The notes below the pieces were generated by a model. The model had not been told where the DNA came from. It saw nothing but the letters and a program-made list of their open reading frames with translations, and ran no database searches. Shown here piece by piece: positions 34,380 to 43,461 of a stretch of DNA of 64,000 nucleotides (positions within the stretch are counted from its first letter, which is position 1; every line of letters starts with the position of its first letter). The DNA comes from an uncultured Prevotellaceae bacterium. GTDB taxonomy: Bacteria > Bacteroidota > Bacteroidia > Bacteroidales > Bacteroidaceae. Where the stretch lies: assembly GCA_902763615.1 (NCBI GenBank), contig CACWSX010000008.1, positions 16,340 through 80,339 of the forward strand. Reading direction: 5' to 3'. The position numbers were made by a program, and so were the translations under genes.

Positions 34380-35078
34380 ATGAAACAATTGAGGCTGTTG
34401 ATTGTCGCGAGCGTACTGATGCTGCTGGTAGGGTGCCTGCAGGATAAGGTCGGAGGTGTTAGGATTTATTCTGATCCTAGCGTTGAGTTGTATTCGATTC
34501 CGAACCAGGTCAGTATGTTCCTGTTTCATGCTAGCGGCCCGTGGACGGCTACCAGCCCTGAACCTTGGTTGCAGGTGATGAAGGAATCGGGGCCTGGGGG
34601 GACTGACACACTGAAAGTGGTGACCACGCAGAAGAATCTCACAGGTCAGGAGCGCAAGGTGCTTGTCACGTTGGTGGCTGATGGCGAGTTGCGAACGGTT
34701 GAGGTCACACAGCGGGATGAATATGCTGAGTTCGATCAGGAGGAATTCAGCGTGCCGGCAGAAGGCGGTATGATGGAAGTGACGTTCAAGACCAATGCGG
34801 CCGACAGTCTGCAACTCTATGTCACAGGCAGTCTGGCCCAATATCTGGAGGATACCCGCAAGAAAGATTCTACGAAAAACACGCGCGCTGACGAGCGCAA
34901 AGCGTATGAGGGCAATCTGAAGTGGTTGCGCGTGCTGCCTAATACCGACACCGTTGCCCGTAAAGGCTTTTTCTATTTAGCCATCGGTGTGGGCAATAAC
35001 CGCCACGTCAGTCTCGACACCCTGAATTTTTATCAGGAGGCCTTCGTGCCTGATTCTCTGTTGTCGGAGAATCCGTAA
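34380..35078 (+). CDS. BACON-domain lipoprotein
   Basis: A 232-residue lipoprotein (signal MKQLRLLIVASVLMLLVGC, Cys19). Two BACON-type Ig-like repeats are visible: one around 35-110 (SGPWTATSPEPWLQV, then QERKVLVTLVADGELRTVEVTQ) and a second beginning FSVPAEGGMMEVTFKTNA. BACON domains are common in Bacteroidales surface proteins and often bind carbohydrate or mucin, but no enzymatic part is present here. ATG 34380 follows the promoter immediately; an upstream in-frame ATG at 34344 lies within the promoter. It stops one base before the convergent tadA stop. Confidence 0.8.
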   Translation: MKQLRLLIVASVLMLLVGCLQDKVGGVRIYSDPSVELYSIPNQVSMFLFHASGPWTATSPEPWLQVMKESGPGGTDTLKVVTTQKNLTGQERKVLVTLVADGELRTVEVTQRDEYAEFDQEEFSVPAEGGMMEVTFKTNAADSLQLYVTGSLAQYLEDTRKKDSTKNTRADERKAYEGNLKWLRVLPNTDTVARKGFFYLAIGVGNNRHVSLDTLNFYQEAFVPDSLLSENP

Positions 35079-35534
35079 TTATGTTCTTCGCTGTTTGAAG
35101 AAATCCTGCATCAGTTGACGGCATTCTTCTTCCAAGACGCCGCCAACGATGGTGGCTTTGGGGTGCATGGCTTGTGGCGCATAGGCGTGATAGCCCCGTT
35201 TCTCGTCGAGACAGCCGTAGACAATGCGTGGGATCTGTGCCCAGCCGATGGCACCGGCACACATCACACAGGGTTCGACGGTGACGTAGAGGGTGCACTC
35301 CGTGAGATATTTCCCGCCTAAAAGGTTCGCGGCCGAGGTGATGGCTTGCATCTCAGCATGGGCCGTCACGTCGCAGAGGGTCTCCGTCAGGTTGTGGCTA
35401 CGGGCGATGATGCGGTCTTTGCACACCACGACGGCACCGATGGGTATCTCGCCTTCTTTATAGGCCATACGGGCCTCGTCGAGCGCCCGCTGCATGTAGA
35501 ATTCGTCTTTTTTCTGTTGTTCTTGCTCAATCAT
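35079..35534 (-). CDS. tadA: tRNA adenosine(34) deaminase TadA-type
   Basis: A 151-residue cytidine-deaminase-fold protein with zinc and catalytic motifs HAE (His59, Glu61) and PCVMC (Cys89, Cys92). The flanking IPIGAVVV and AHAEMQAI blocks and the C-terminal LMQDFFKQRR match TadA, which makes inosine at the wobble base of tRNA-Arg(ACG). It has its own promoter and starts 5 nt after a TAATTTTG box. It is divergent from birA. A general nucleoside deaminase (for example of guanine) is a weaker alternative. Confidence 0.92.
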   Translation of the reverse strand: MIEQEQQKKDEFYMQRALDEARMAYKEGEIPIGAVVVCKDRIIARSHNLTETLCDVTAHAEMQAITSAANLLGGKYLTECTLYVTVEPCVMCAGAIGWAQIPRIVYGCLDEKRGYHAYAPQAMHPKATIVGGVLEEECRQLMQDFFKQRRT

Positions 35535-35538
35535 GCTG

Positions 35539-35570
35539 CAAAATTACAAAATATTTTGTATCTTTGCAAG
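35539..35570. promoter_or_regulatory. Interleaved divergent promoters of tadA and birA
   Basis: The minus-strand -7 box TAATTTTG (35546 to 35539) with CTTG (35570 to 35567) 20 bp upstream drives tadA. The plus-strand -7 box TATCTTTG (35559-35566) drives birA, with ATG 10 nt later. The two promoters share the same 32 bp, so they probably interfere, and both messages would be nearly leaderless. Confidence 0.7.
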
Positions 35571-35576
35571 CGGATT

Positions 35577-36329
35577 ATGGATTTTAAGATTATTCATATC
35601 GAAGAGACCGATTCCACCAACCGCTGGCTGAGGAGCTCACAGGGGACGGTTCTGAGTGAGTTTTTACATGAGAACTCACTCAGAACCGTCCCCTGTGAGC
35701 TCTGCGTCGTGGCGGACTACCAGACGGCGGGGAAGGGCTGCGGGAGCAATTTGTGGGAGAGCGAAAGGGGTAAGAACCTGACGTTCTCGATGCTGATTCA
35801 TCCGGAGAAGATACCTGCCAATGAACAGTTCCATATCACAGAAGTGGTTTCCGTTGCGCTCTGCGAGACACTGGAACCTTATATCAACAAGAAGGTAGAG
35901 ATAAAATGGCCGAATGATATCTATGTGGGCGACAGGAAGATCTGTGGCATACTGATAGAAAACCGTCTGCAGGGCTCAACCATCAAGGATGCCATCATCG
36001 GTATTGGACTGAATGTGAACCAGCGCGTGTTTCTGAGCGACGCCCCCAATCCGGTGTCATTGTATCAACTGACAGGGCAGGAGACCAATCGCGATGCCTT
36101 GCTGAATCGTTTTCTCGAAGCTTTCGAACTGGGCTCTCAAAGTAACACAACTAGTATTGACTACAGGGAAAGGCTCTTTAGGAAAGGAAAAGAGGGGCTC
36201 TACGAGGATAAGACAGGCCGTTTTACTGCAAGGCTGACGGATGTGTTGTCCGATGGAAGACTCCAGCTTGTGGATAGCGAGGGGCAGACACGCATTTACG
36301 CTTTTAAGGAAGTTCAATTCATTATTTAA
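35577..36329 (+). CDS. birA: Biotin-[acetyl-CoA-carboxylase] ligase with a palindrome-encoded insert
   Basis: A 250-residue monofunctional biotin protein ligase (no N-terminal repressor HTH). It starts MDFKIIHIEETDSTN, then has the biotin-binding ADYQTAGKG loop (a GRGRxG equivalent), WESERGKNLTFSMLI, VEIKWPNDIYVGDRKICGILIE (fragment) and IGIGLNVNQ. ATG 35577 is chosen because it follows a TATCTTTG box; the longer open frame upstream is the tadA shadow. Residues about 19-43 are encoded by a 30-bp perfect inverted repeat (35633-35702) lying in frame between STNRWLR and the conserved VVADYQTAGKG. That segment corresponds to a variable linker in other BirA proteins, so activity may be intact. Confidence 0.92.
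   Translation: MDFKIIHIEETDSTNRWLRSSQGTVLSEFLHENSLRTVPCELCVVADYQTAGKGCGSNLWESERGKNLTFSMLIHPEKIPANEQFHITEVVSVALCETLEPYINKKVEIKWPNDIYVGDRKICGILIENRLQGSTIKDAIIGIGLNVNQRVFLSDAPNPVSLYQLTGQETNRDALLNRFLEAFELGSQSNTTSIDYRERLFRKGKEGLYEDKTGRFTARLTDVLSDGRLQLVDSEGQTRIYAFKEVQFII
35633..35702. repeat. 30-bp perfect inverted repeat (REP-like palindrome) inside birA
   Basis: The left arm 35633-35662 and right arm 35673-35702 are exact reverse complements with a 10-nt loop. The core CAGGGGACGGTTCT is of the kind found in REP/RAYT-type palindromes (recollection, not searched). The whole element is 70 bp, has no stop in the birA frame and encodes part of the protein. RNA from it would form a very stable hairpin in the first fifth of the message. 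Confidence 0.95.
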
Positions 36330-36347
36330 TAATAAAAGGTAAGAAAG

Positions 36348-37058
36348 ATGGCAAGATTTAAACGAATTCTATTGAAGCTGTCGGGCGAGAGCCTGATGGG
36401 TAAGCAGGGACACGGCATCGACCCTGAGCGTCTGGGCGACTATGCCCGCCAGATTAAGGAAGTATCGGAGATGGGTGTCCAGATTGGCATCGTGATTGGT
36501 GGCGGTAACATTTTCCGTGGCCTGAGTGGTGCCAAGAAGGGTTTCGATCGTGTGAAGGGCGACCAGATGGGCATGTGCGCCACGGTGATCAACTCGTTGG
36601 CTCTGAGCAGCGCCCTCGATGCTGAAGGTGTGAAGAACAAGGTACTCACGGCCATCCGTATGGAGCCTATCGGTGAGTTCTACAGCAAATGGAAGGCTAT
36701 CGAGGCAATGGAGGCCGGTTATGTGTGCATCTTCTCAGCAGGTACGGGGCAGCCTTATTTCACCACCGATACGGGTTCAAGTCTGCGTGGCGTGGAGATT
36801 GAGGCTGATGTGATGCTGAAGGGGACGCGTGTGGACGGCGTCTATACCGCTGATCCGGAGAAGGACCCCACAGCCACGAAGTTCGAGGAGATCTCGTATC
36901 AGGAGGTGCTCAATCGCGGTCTGAAGGTGATGGACCTTTCTGCAGTCTGCATGTGTCAGGACAACAACCTGCCTATCTACGTCTTCAATATGGACGTAGT
37001 CGGTAATCTGAAAAAGGTAATGAACGGTGAGCCTATCGGCACGCTGGTGCACCCTTAG
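36348..37058 (+). CDS. pyrH: UMP kinase
   Basis: A 236-residue amino-acid-kinase-fold enzyme that phosphorylates UMP to UDP. Hallmarks are LLKLSGESLMGKQG at the N-terminus, GIVIGGGNIFRG, MGMCATVINSLAL, the FSAGTGQPYFTTDTGSSLR loop and KGTRVDGVYTADPEKDP. Length and motifs are standard for bacterial PyrH. It starts 18 bp after birA and reads in the same direction. It faces a convergent DUF4834 gene with only 5 bp between the stops. Confidence 0.96.
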   Translation: MARFKRILLKLSGESLMGKQGHGIDPERLGDYARQIKEVSEMGVQIGIVIGGGNIFRGLSGAKKGFDRVKGDQMGMCATVINSLALSSALDAEGVKNKVLTAIRMEPIGEFYSKWKAIEAMEAGYVCIFSAGTGQPYFTTDTGSSLRGVEIEADVMLKGTRVDGVYTADPEKDPTATKFEEISYQEVLNRGLKVMDLSAVCMCQDNNLPIYVFNMDVVGNLKKVMNGEPIGTLVHP

Positions 37059-37063
37059 ACCTC

Positions 37064-37462
37064 TTATACCTCTTCGAACTCGACGTATTCGCCGTCGTCG
37101 TGGCTGAAGATCTTCTTGTCTGCGTCGCGCTCGTCGATAATCGTTACACCACTGCTCGTCGTTGTTGTGCGGGTAGTGGTTTTTTCGGTCTGCTGCTCTT
37201 TCTGCTGAGTGGTTTGCTGACTTCTCTGCTGGTGCTTCTGCTGATGTGGCTGCTGGGAACCACTGTCTGCGCTCTTGAAATAGTCATCGCCAAAAGGATT
37301 TTTCTCTTTCTGCTCCTTGCGCTTTTGGTTCAATTCCCACTGGTCTTCAGCAGCCCTGCGAAGTTGGCGAAGGCTCTTATAGCTGAAATTAATGACTATC
37401 AATATAATGATGGCCAGGGCTATCAAACCGAAAATGATGAGGCCGATGATGAATTTAATCAT
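37064..37462 (-). CDS. Small membrane protein, DUF4834-like
   Basis: A 132-residue protein with one N-terminal membrane helix (residues about 3-26, isoleucine-rich) and a basic segment SLRQLRRAAEDQWELNQKRKE, then a low-complexity Gln/Thr-rich stretch (about 70-100) and a conserved tail VTIIDERDADKKIFSHDDGEYVEFEEV (fragment). The tail and layout resemble DUF4834 proteins of Bacteroidales; function is unknown. It lies 9 bp after pssA in the operon psd-pssA-DUF4834, suggesting an envelope-lipid connection. Confidence 0.75.
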   Translation of the reverse strand: MIKFIIGLIIFGLIALAIIILIVINFSYKSLRQLRRAAEDQWELNQKRKEQKEKNPFGDDYFKSADSGSQQPHQQKHQQRSQQTTQQKEQQTEKTTTRTTTTSSGVTIIDERDADKKIFSHDDGEYVEFEEV

Positions 37463-37471
37463 GATAGGTTC

Positions 37472-38182
37472 TTAGTTTGTTTTAATTTTCTTGGTAGTGA
37501 TAATGGATAGGATAACATACCATGCGATGATGGCTGCAAGACCGCTTACGCCCAAAAAGAGCAGTAGTGGTATGCACGAGAGGATAAAAATGTATTTGAC
37601 CTCATTCCCCTTCCAGCCCCAGGTCTTGAACTTCAGGGCGAACATGGGTATTTCGGCAATGAGCAGGTAGCAGCTGATGAAGGTGCCGAGAAGGATGAGG
37701 TAGGGGAGTTGAGCGTCGAGGGTCGAGAGTGGAGAGTCTGCTAACGCACTCCAGTTTTCCAAACCGACGATAAGCGAGCCCCAGAAAAGCGCATTGGCAG
37801 GCGTGGGGAGTCCGATGAATCCTAATGCCTGGCGTTCGTCAAGGTTGAACTTCGCCAGTCTGAGGGCTGAGAAAGCCGCCATGACGAAGGCGAGGAAGGG
37901 GACGAACAACAGATGGATGTGGAATGTGCAGAGGTAGTTGAACACGATAGCCGATGGCGCAAAACCAAAGGTGATATCGTCGGCCAGAGAGTCGAGTTCC
38001 TTTCCGATGGGGGAGGACACATGGAGCAATCGGGCAACCATGCCGTCGAAAAAGTCGAATACCGCACCAATCACGATGAAGAGCAAAGCCATCTGTGCAT
38101 CGCCCATGAAGGCGAAATAGGTGGCGATGCAGCCTGAAATCAGATTACAGCACGTAATTGTATTAGGTATATGCTTCTTCAT
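37472..38182 (-). CDS. pssA: CDP-diacylglycerol-serine O-phosphatidyltransferase
   Basis: A 236-residue integral membrane enzyme of the CDP-alcohol phosphotransferase family that makes phosphatidylserine. The signature DGxxAR(x)8Gx3Dx3D is visible as DGMVARLLHVSSPIGKELDS followed by LADD. Around six to eight hydrophobic segments are present. It is directly downstream of psd in one operon, so the two genes catalyse successive steps to phosphatidylethanolamine. Confidence 0.94.
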   Translation of the reverse strand: MKKHIPNTITCCNLISGCIATYFAFMGDAQMALLFIVIGAVFDFFDGMVARLLHVSSPIGKELDSLADDITFGFAPSAIVFNYLCTFHIHLLFVPFLAFVMAAFSALRLAKFNLDERQALGFIGLPTPANALFWGSLIVGLENWSALADSPLSTLDAQLPYLILLGTFISCYLLIAEIPMFALKFKTWGWKGNEVKYIFILSCIPLLLFLGVSGLAAIIAWYVILSIITTKKIKTN

Positions 38183-38215
38183 ATCTCCTTCTCTCCTTAC
38201 TCCTTCTCTCCTTCA
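38183..38215 (-). repeat. CTCCTT tandem spacer between psd and pssA
   Basis: The 33-bp gap is made of imperfect copies of a CTCCTTCT/CTCCTTA unit (GGAGAAGGAGTAAGGAG in the direction of transcription), a purine-rich run that could also serve as a ribosome-binding region for pssA. Confidence 0.6.
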
Positions 38216-38905
38216 CTACTTCAACTTCGCAATGACTGTCTGGTCGCCTATGGTGGGCTGTCCCATGGTGACACAGGCCTTGGCAGTAAGCGGCAGGAAA
38301 ACATCCACACGCGAGCCGAGCTTGATAAAGCCCAGGTGCTCGTCGATATAGCACTCCTCACCTTCCTTGGCGTAAGTCACGATTCGACGGGCCAAGGCAC
38401 CTGCTATCTGGCGCACCAGCACATCTTCGCCGTCGGGAGTGGTGATCATGATGTCGGCATGCTCGTTCTCCTCGCTGGCTTTGGGAAGCCAGGCCTTGTG
38501 GTAATTGCCATTTTGATGGTGAACGAACTTCACCTTACCGTCGATGGGAAACCAGTTGGCATGTACATTCAGCGGACTCATAAAGATCGAGATCATCAGG
38601 CGCTTGTCGTGGAAATACTCGTTTTCCTCAGCCTCTTCCACCACCACGATCTTACCGTCGGCAGGTGCCACTACCAGTTTCTCCGTATCACCATTGTAAT
38701 AGCGGATGGGGCAACGGTAGAAATTCAGGGCCATTAGCCAAGCTGCGCCAAAAACGATGATAAAGATCCAAAAAGGTATCGTGCTACTGAATGAATACCA
38801 GAGCAGATAAGCGATGGCGATGATGGCCAAAGCGCTCAAAGTGAGTTCGTGAGTACCCTCACGGTGAATCCTGATTTTCTTCAGTTTCTTGATTCGTTCT
38901 CCCAT
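38216..38905 (-). CDS. psd: Phosphatidylserine decarboxylase proenzyme
   Basis: A 229-residue enzyme of the short, archaeal-type Psd group with two N-terminal membrane helices (about 25-65). Motifs are [30 protein letters not shown] and the C-terminal [13 protein letters not shown]. The self-cleaving Gly-Ser site is in LGS, with Ser about residue 198 forming the pyruvoyl group. It decarboxylates phosphatidylserine to phosphatidylethanolamine. It heads the operon psd-pssA-DUF4834 and has its own well-formed promoter divergent from dnaE. Confidence 0.95.
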   Translation of the reverse strand: MGERIKKLKKIRIHREGTHELTLSALAIIAIAYLLWYSFSSTIPFWIFIIVFGAAWLMALNFYRCPIRYYNGDTEKLVVAPADGKIVVVEEAEENEYFHDKRLMISIFMSPLNVHANWFPIDGKVKFVHHQNGNYHKAWLPKASEENEHADIMITTPDGEDVLVRQIAGALARRIVTYAKEGEECYIDEHLGFIKLGSRVDVFLPLTAKACVTMGQPTIGDQTVIAKLK

Positions 38906-38937
38906 TATATAATTAGGTGTCTTTATGAATTTGTGTG

Positions 38938-39017
38938 CAAAGGTACAACTTTTTAACGTAAGTTACAAATTTTTCTGCCATTTCTTTTGGTATTCTCAAT
39001 ATTTAGCCGTATCTTTG
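38938..39017. promoter_or_regulatory. Divergent promoters of psd and dnaE
   Basis: Minus strand: TTTG (38969 to 38966), 20 bp, TACCTTTG (38945 to 38938) for psd. Plus strand: TTTG (38986-38989), 20 bp, TATCTTTG (39010-39017) for dnaE, with ATG 39050 about 32 nt later. Both are full consensus matches. Confidence 0.85.
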
Positions 39018-39049
39018 CCATCTGCCAATAGGGCATTTTATTGGAATAT

Positions 39050-42000
39050 ATGGAAGATTTCATACATCTGCACGTACATACCTATTATTCAATCCTCGAT
39101 GGACAGTCGAGTATCCAACGGCTTGTAGACAAGGCTGTTAAGGACGGCATGCGAGGCATGGCCATTACCGATCATGGCGACATGTTCGGTATCAAAGAAT
39201 TTCACGACATATGCATCGGGGTGAACAAAAAACGTAAGCAGGAAGGCCTCGAACCGTTCAAGCCTATCTTCGGTTGCGAAATGTATGTGGCTCGTCGTGG
39301 AGACAAGAGCCTGAAAGAGACAAAGGAAGACCTTGGCGGCTATCACCTTATTGTGCTGGCTAAGAATGCCAACGGCTATAAGAACCTCATCAAACTCGTC
39401 AGCAATTCCTGGGTCGACGGATTCTACAACCGACCACGTACAGACCGAATGGAACTTGAGAAGTATCACGAGGACCTGATAGTCTGCTCTGCCTGTATCG
39501 CTGGAGAAGTGCCTGCGAAGATCCTGAAAGGCGATATTGCAGGTGCCCGCGAGGCCATCGAGTGGCACAAGCGCCTTTGGGGCGACGACTACTATCTGGA
39601 GTTGCAGCGCCACGAGGTGACCGACCCCATGCAAAGGGCAAACCGCGAGACTTTCCCCTTGCAGCAACAGGCGAATAAGGTACTCATCGAACTGGCTAAG
39701 GAATATGGTATCAAACTCATCTGTACCAACGATGCCCATTTCGTGGATAAGGAGAATGCTGAAGCTCACGACCATCTGCTTTGTCTCTCTACGGGTAAGG
39801 ATCTTGATGATCCTACGCGTATGCTTTATTCCAAACAGGAGTGGTTTAAGACGCGTCAGGAGATGAACGATATCTTCAGCGATGTGCCTGAGGCTTTGTC
39901 GAATACCCTTGAGATTCTGGATAAGGTGGAGGTATACAGCCTCGACCACGACCCCATCATGCCGTTCTTCCCCATACCTGAGGACTTCGGAACGGAGGCG
40001 GAGTGGCGGGAGAAGTTTACGGAACAGCAACTCTACGATGAGTTTACCAGTGATGAGAATGGTCAGAACCAGCTCTCTCCTGAAGACGGCGAGAAGAAAA
40101 TCAAGAAACTGGGCGGCTACGACAAAATCTACCGCATCAAGTTCGAGGCCGACTATCTGGCAAAGCTCGCCTATGAAGGGGCGGATAAGCGATATGGCTC
40201 ACCGCTTTCGAAAGAGGTCGAGGATCGTATACGATTCGAACTCCATATCATGAAGACGATGGGTTTCCCTGGCTACTTCCTCATCGTGCAGGACTTCATC
40301 AATTCAGCCCGTGACGAACTGGGCGTGATGGTGGGACCTGGACGTGGCTCCGCAGCGGGTAGCGTGGTGGCCTATTGCTTAGGTATCACGAAGATCGACC
40401 CGTTGAAGTACGACCTGCTGTTTGAGCGTTTCCTCAACCCCGACCGTATCTCGCTCCCTGATATCGATACCGACTTCGACGACGACGGGCGCGGCAAGGT
40501 GCTGAAATGGGTGGAAGATAAGTACGGTCACGAGAACTGTGCCCATATCATTACCTATGCCACGATGGCCACAAAGAACTCTATCAAGGATGTAGCCCGT
40601 GTCGAGAAGTTGCCGTTGGCTGAATCGAATGCCTTGTGTAAGGCCATTCCTGATCGTCTGCCTGAGGTTGATGGCAAGACACCGAAGATGAACCTTACCA
40701 ACGCCATCAAGGCTGTGCGCGAACTCCAGGAGGCTGAGGCTTCCAGTAATCCGCAGTTAGCTAATACTATCAAATATGCCAAGATGCTCGAGGGTACGGT
40801 GAGAGGTACGGGTATTCATGCCTGTGGCTTCATTATCTGTCGCGACCCTATCAGCGACCATGTACCGGTATCCACAGCCGACGATCCTGATTTCAAGGGC
40901 ACCAAGACCAACTGTACACAGTATGATGGTCATGTCATCGAGTCGACGGGACTTATCAAGATGGACTTCCTGGGGCTGAAGACCCTCTCGGAGTTGAAGG
41001 AGGCTTGTGCGAATATCAAACTTTCACAAGGCATCGACATCGACCTCGACAATATTCCCATCGACGATGCCAAGACCTATGAACTCTACCAACAGGGACG
41101 TACCGTGGGCACCTTCCAGTTTGAGTCGCAGGGCATGCAGAAATATCTGCGCGAACTCAAACCCACCGTGTTCGAGGATCTCATTGCTATGAACGCCCTC
41201 TACCGTCCGGGACCGATGAGTTATATCCCTCAGTTCATCCGTCGTAAGCATGGTGAAGAGCCGATTACCTACGATATTCCCATTATGGAGAAATATCTGA
41301 AGGATACGTATGGCATTACGGTCTATCAGGAGCAGGTGATGCTGCTGTCACGACTGTTGGCTGATTTTACCCGTGGTGAGAGCGATGCACTGCGTAAGGC
41401 CATGGGTAAGAAGAAAAAGGATATCGTTGATGCCATGAAACCCAAGTTCATCGAGGGGGGTAAGAAGAACGGTCACGATCCGAAAGTACTGGTAAAAATC
41501 TGGGCTGACTGGGAAGCCTTTGCTTCCTATGCTTTCAACAAGTCGCATGCGGCCTGCTATTCGTGGGTGGCTTATCAGACAGCTTACCTCAAGGCAAACT
41601 ATCCTGCTGAGTTCATGGCTGCCATTATGAGCCGCCGTCGTGACCAGATTACGGAAATCACAAAACTCATGGATGAGTGTAAGTCGATGGGTATCGCCAC
41701 CTTAGGACCAGATGTTAACGAGTCGTACGAGAAGTTTGGTGTGAACCATCATGGCGAAATCCGTTTCGGTCTGGGCGCCATCAAGGGTATGGGCGACTCA
41801 GCGGCCCTCGCTATCATCGAAGAGCGGGAGAAAAACGGTCCCTACAAGAGCATATACGACTTCGCTCAGCGCGTCAGTTTCTCATCTGTCAACCGTAAGG
41901 CTTACGAAAGTCTCGCGCTGAGTGGGGGCTTCGACAGCTTCGGCATTCGTCGTGAGGACTATTTTGCTACGAATGCAAAAGGGGAGATGTTCCTCGACAC

Positions 42001-42790
42001 CCTCGTGCGCTATGGACAGACCTATCAGCAGGAGAAGGCTGAGCAGCAGAACTCGCTTTTCGGCATGTTTGGCGATGGCGTGGAGATAGCACAGCCACCT
42101 GTGCCTAAGAACGATGTGCGCTGGAGCGATATCGAACGCCTGAACAAGGAGCGAGATCTGGTGGGCATCTATCTCTCTGCCCATCCGCTCAACGAGTTCA
42201 AAATCGTAATCGACAACTTGTGCAACATCAGTTGTGCGGAACTCACGGATATTGGCAGCGTGACTGATCGCGACGATGTGGCATTGGGCGGTATCGTCAC
42301 AGCTGTACGTACAGGATTCACCAAGAATGGAAAACCATTTGGTATCGTCACCCTTGAAGATTTCGACGGCTCTGGCGAGTTGCCGCTCTTCGGCGAGAAC
42401 TGGGGACAGTACAGCGGTATGTTCTCCATCGGGGCCTCCGTTTATGTGGGGGGCAAGATACGTCCCCGCTTCCAGTACAACAACGATGGCCCTAAGGAGC
42501 TAAAGGTGAACCGTGTGGAATACCTGCAGACGGTGAAGGAGAATGCCATCGACCGCATTACCATCTCGATTATTACCGACCGGGAGGTGCTTGACGAGCA
42601 GATTGTGGCAGAACTCAACGAATTGATTGCTGAGAACCCCGGCAAGACAAAACTGTTCTTCCAGCTACGCGACTCCTTAGGCAAAAACCACGTGTTGCTG
42701 CGGTCTCCTAATAGGGGCGTGGATGTGAGACACACACTCATCGACTACATCGAGAGTCATCCCAATGTCATGGATTATAAGATTAATTAA
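39050..42790 (+). CDS. dnaE: DNA polymerase III subunit alpha
   Basis: A 1246-residue replicative polymerase of the DnaE type. It begins MEDFIHLHVHTYYSILDGQ with the PHP domain (HLHVHT and ITDHGDMFG), followed by the palm with catalytic aspartates in SLPDIDTDFDDDGRGKV and a third near 550, the YRPGPMSYIPQFIRRKHG fingers region, a helix-hairpin-helix region, a C-terminal OB-fold (LGGIVTAVRTGFTKNGKPFG) and a tau-binding tail. ATG 39050 follows the promoter and gives the canonical start; the earlier TTG at 39041 is not preferred. trxA follows after 32 bp. Confidence 0.97.
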   Translation: MEDFIHLHVHTYYSILDGQSSIQRLVDKAVKDGMRGMAITDHGDMFGIKEFHDICIGVNKKRKQEGLEPFKPIFGCEMYVARRGDKSLKETKEDLGGYHLIVLAKNANGYKNLIKLVSNSWVDGFYNRPRTDRMELEKYHEDLIVCSACIAGEVPAKILKGDIAGAREAIEWHKRLWGDDYYLELQRHEVTDPMQRANRETFPLQQQANKVLIELAKEYGIKLICTNDAHFVDKENAEAHDHLLCLSTGKDLDDPTRMLYSKQEWFKTRQEMNDIFSDVPEALSNTLEILDKVEVYSLDHDPIMPFFPIPEDFGTEAEWREKFTEQQLYDEFTSDENGQNQLSPEDGEKKIKKLGGYDKIYRIKFEADYLAKLAYEGADKRYGSPLSKEVEDRIRFELHIMKTMGFPGYFLIVQDFINSARDELGVMVGPGRGSAAGSVVAYCLGITKIDPLKYDLLFERFLNPDRISLPDIDTDFDDDGRGKVLKWVEDKYGHENCAHIITYATMATKNSIKDVARVEKLPLAESNALCKAIPDRLPEVDGKTPKMNLTNAIKAVRELQEAEASSNPQLANTIKYAKMLEGTVRGTGIHACGFIICRDPISDHVPVSTADDPDFKGTKTNCTQYDGHVIESTGLIKMDFLGLKTLSELKEACANIKLSQGIDIDLDNIPIDDAKTYELYQQGRTVGTFQFESQGMQKYLRELKPTVFEDLIAMNALYRPGPMSYIPQFIRRKHGEEPITYDIPIMEKYLKDTYGITVYQEQVMLLSRLLADFTRGESDALRKAMGKKKKDIVDAMKPKFIEGGKKNGHDPKVLVKIWADWEAFASYAFNKSHAACYSWVAYQTAYLKANYPAEFMAAIMSRRRDQITEITKLMDECKSMGIATLGPDVNESYEKFGVNHHGEIRFGLGAIKGMGDSAALAIIEEREKNGPYKSIYDFAQRVSFSSVNRKAYESLALSGGFDSFGIRREDYFATNAKGEMFLDTLVRYGQTYQQEKAEQQNSLFGMFGDGVEIAQPPVPKNDVRWSDIERLNKERDLVGIYLSAHPLNEFKIVIDNLCNISCAELTDIGSVTDRDDVALGGIVTAVRTGFTKNGKPFGIVTLEDFDGSGELPLFGENWGQYSGMFSIGASVYVGGKIRPRFQYNNDGPKELKVNRVEYLQTVKENAIDRITISIITDREVLDEQIVAELNELIAENPGKTKLFFQLRDSLGKNHVLLRSPNRGVDVRHTLIDYIESHPNVMDYKIN

Positions 42791-42822
42791 TATTTAGTAT
42801 AAACTTTTTAAAGCGAATTATT

Positions 42823-43137
42823 ATGGAAGTAACAATCACAAGTGAGAATTTCGAGACTTACAAAAATGGCGACAAACCATTGGTAATTGATTTCTGGGCT
42901 ACATGGTGCGGACCATGCCGCGTCGTTGCCCCTATCATCGAGAAAATGGCTCAGAAGTACGGCGACCGTATTGTCGTAGGCAAGTGCGATGTTGAGGAAA
43001 ACGAAGATCTGACGCTTCAATATAACATCCGCAACATCCCGACAATTCTTTTCTTCAAAGATGGACAGGTTCACGACAAACTGGTCGGCGCCCAGAAGGA
43101 AGCTGCAGTTGAGGAGAAATTCCTGAAATTCCTGTAA
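42823..43137 (+). CDS. trxA: Thioredoxin
   Basis: A 104-residue thioredoxin with active site WCGPC (Trp28, Cys29, Cys32) in VIDFWATWCGPCR, the cis-proline in IRNIPTILFF and no signal peptide, so it acts in the cytoplasm. Length and spacing are standard for TrxA. It follows dnaE closely, and an acidic unknown protein gene starts 3 bp after its stop. Confidence 0.95.
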   Translation: MEVTITSENFETYKNGDKPLVIDFWATWCGPCRVVAPIIEKMAQKYGDRIVVGKCDVEENEDLTLQYNIRNIPTILFFKDGQVHDKLVGAQKEAAVEEKFLKFL

Positions 43138-43140
43138 GTG

Positions 43141-43461
43141 ATGGCAAGTATCGAAGAAGAACTCCGCCTTGACGAGGAGGAGAATAAACGCGAACTGGCG
43201 TTTATTCGTGAACGCATCCCGTTTGATGCAGAAAAACATTACAGCGATAGTTCTATCCTGTATATGTTGGACTTGATTGTAGACTATTACTACACAAGTG
43301 GCATTCTGGAGAGCGAAGAAGAGGAGGTCGACATCGACCTTCAGGCGGTGACCGACTATGTCATTCAAAGGGCTAAGGAGGACGGTGTCAACAACCTCGA
43401 ACCGGAATTTGTGTTCTTCATCGTACAGACCGACCTCGACTTTCAGGAACAGAACCTTTAG
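43141..43461 (+). CDS. Small acidic conserved protein of unknown function
   Basis: A 106-residue soluble, acidic, mostly helical protein ([18 protein letters not shown] at the start, then [22 protein letters not shown] and [10 protein letters not shown]-like helices). The start ATG 43141 lies just after a GTG at 43138 that abuts the trxA stop; either could serve. I do not recognise a characterised family, though such a gene next to trxA is familiar from Bacteroidales. Its stop overlaps the stop of convergent tsaE. Confidence 0.7.
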   Translation: MASIEEELRLDEEENKRELAFIRERIPFDAEKHYSDSSILYMLDLIVDYYYTSGILESEEEEVDIDLQAVTDYVIQRAKEDGVNNLEPEFVFFIVQTDLDFQEQNL

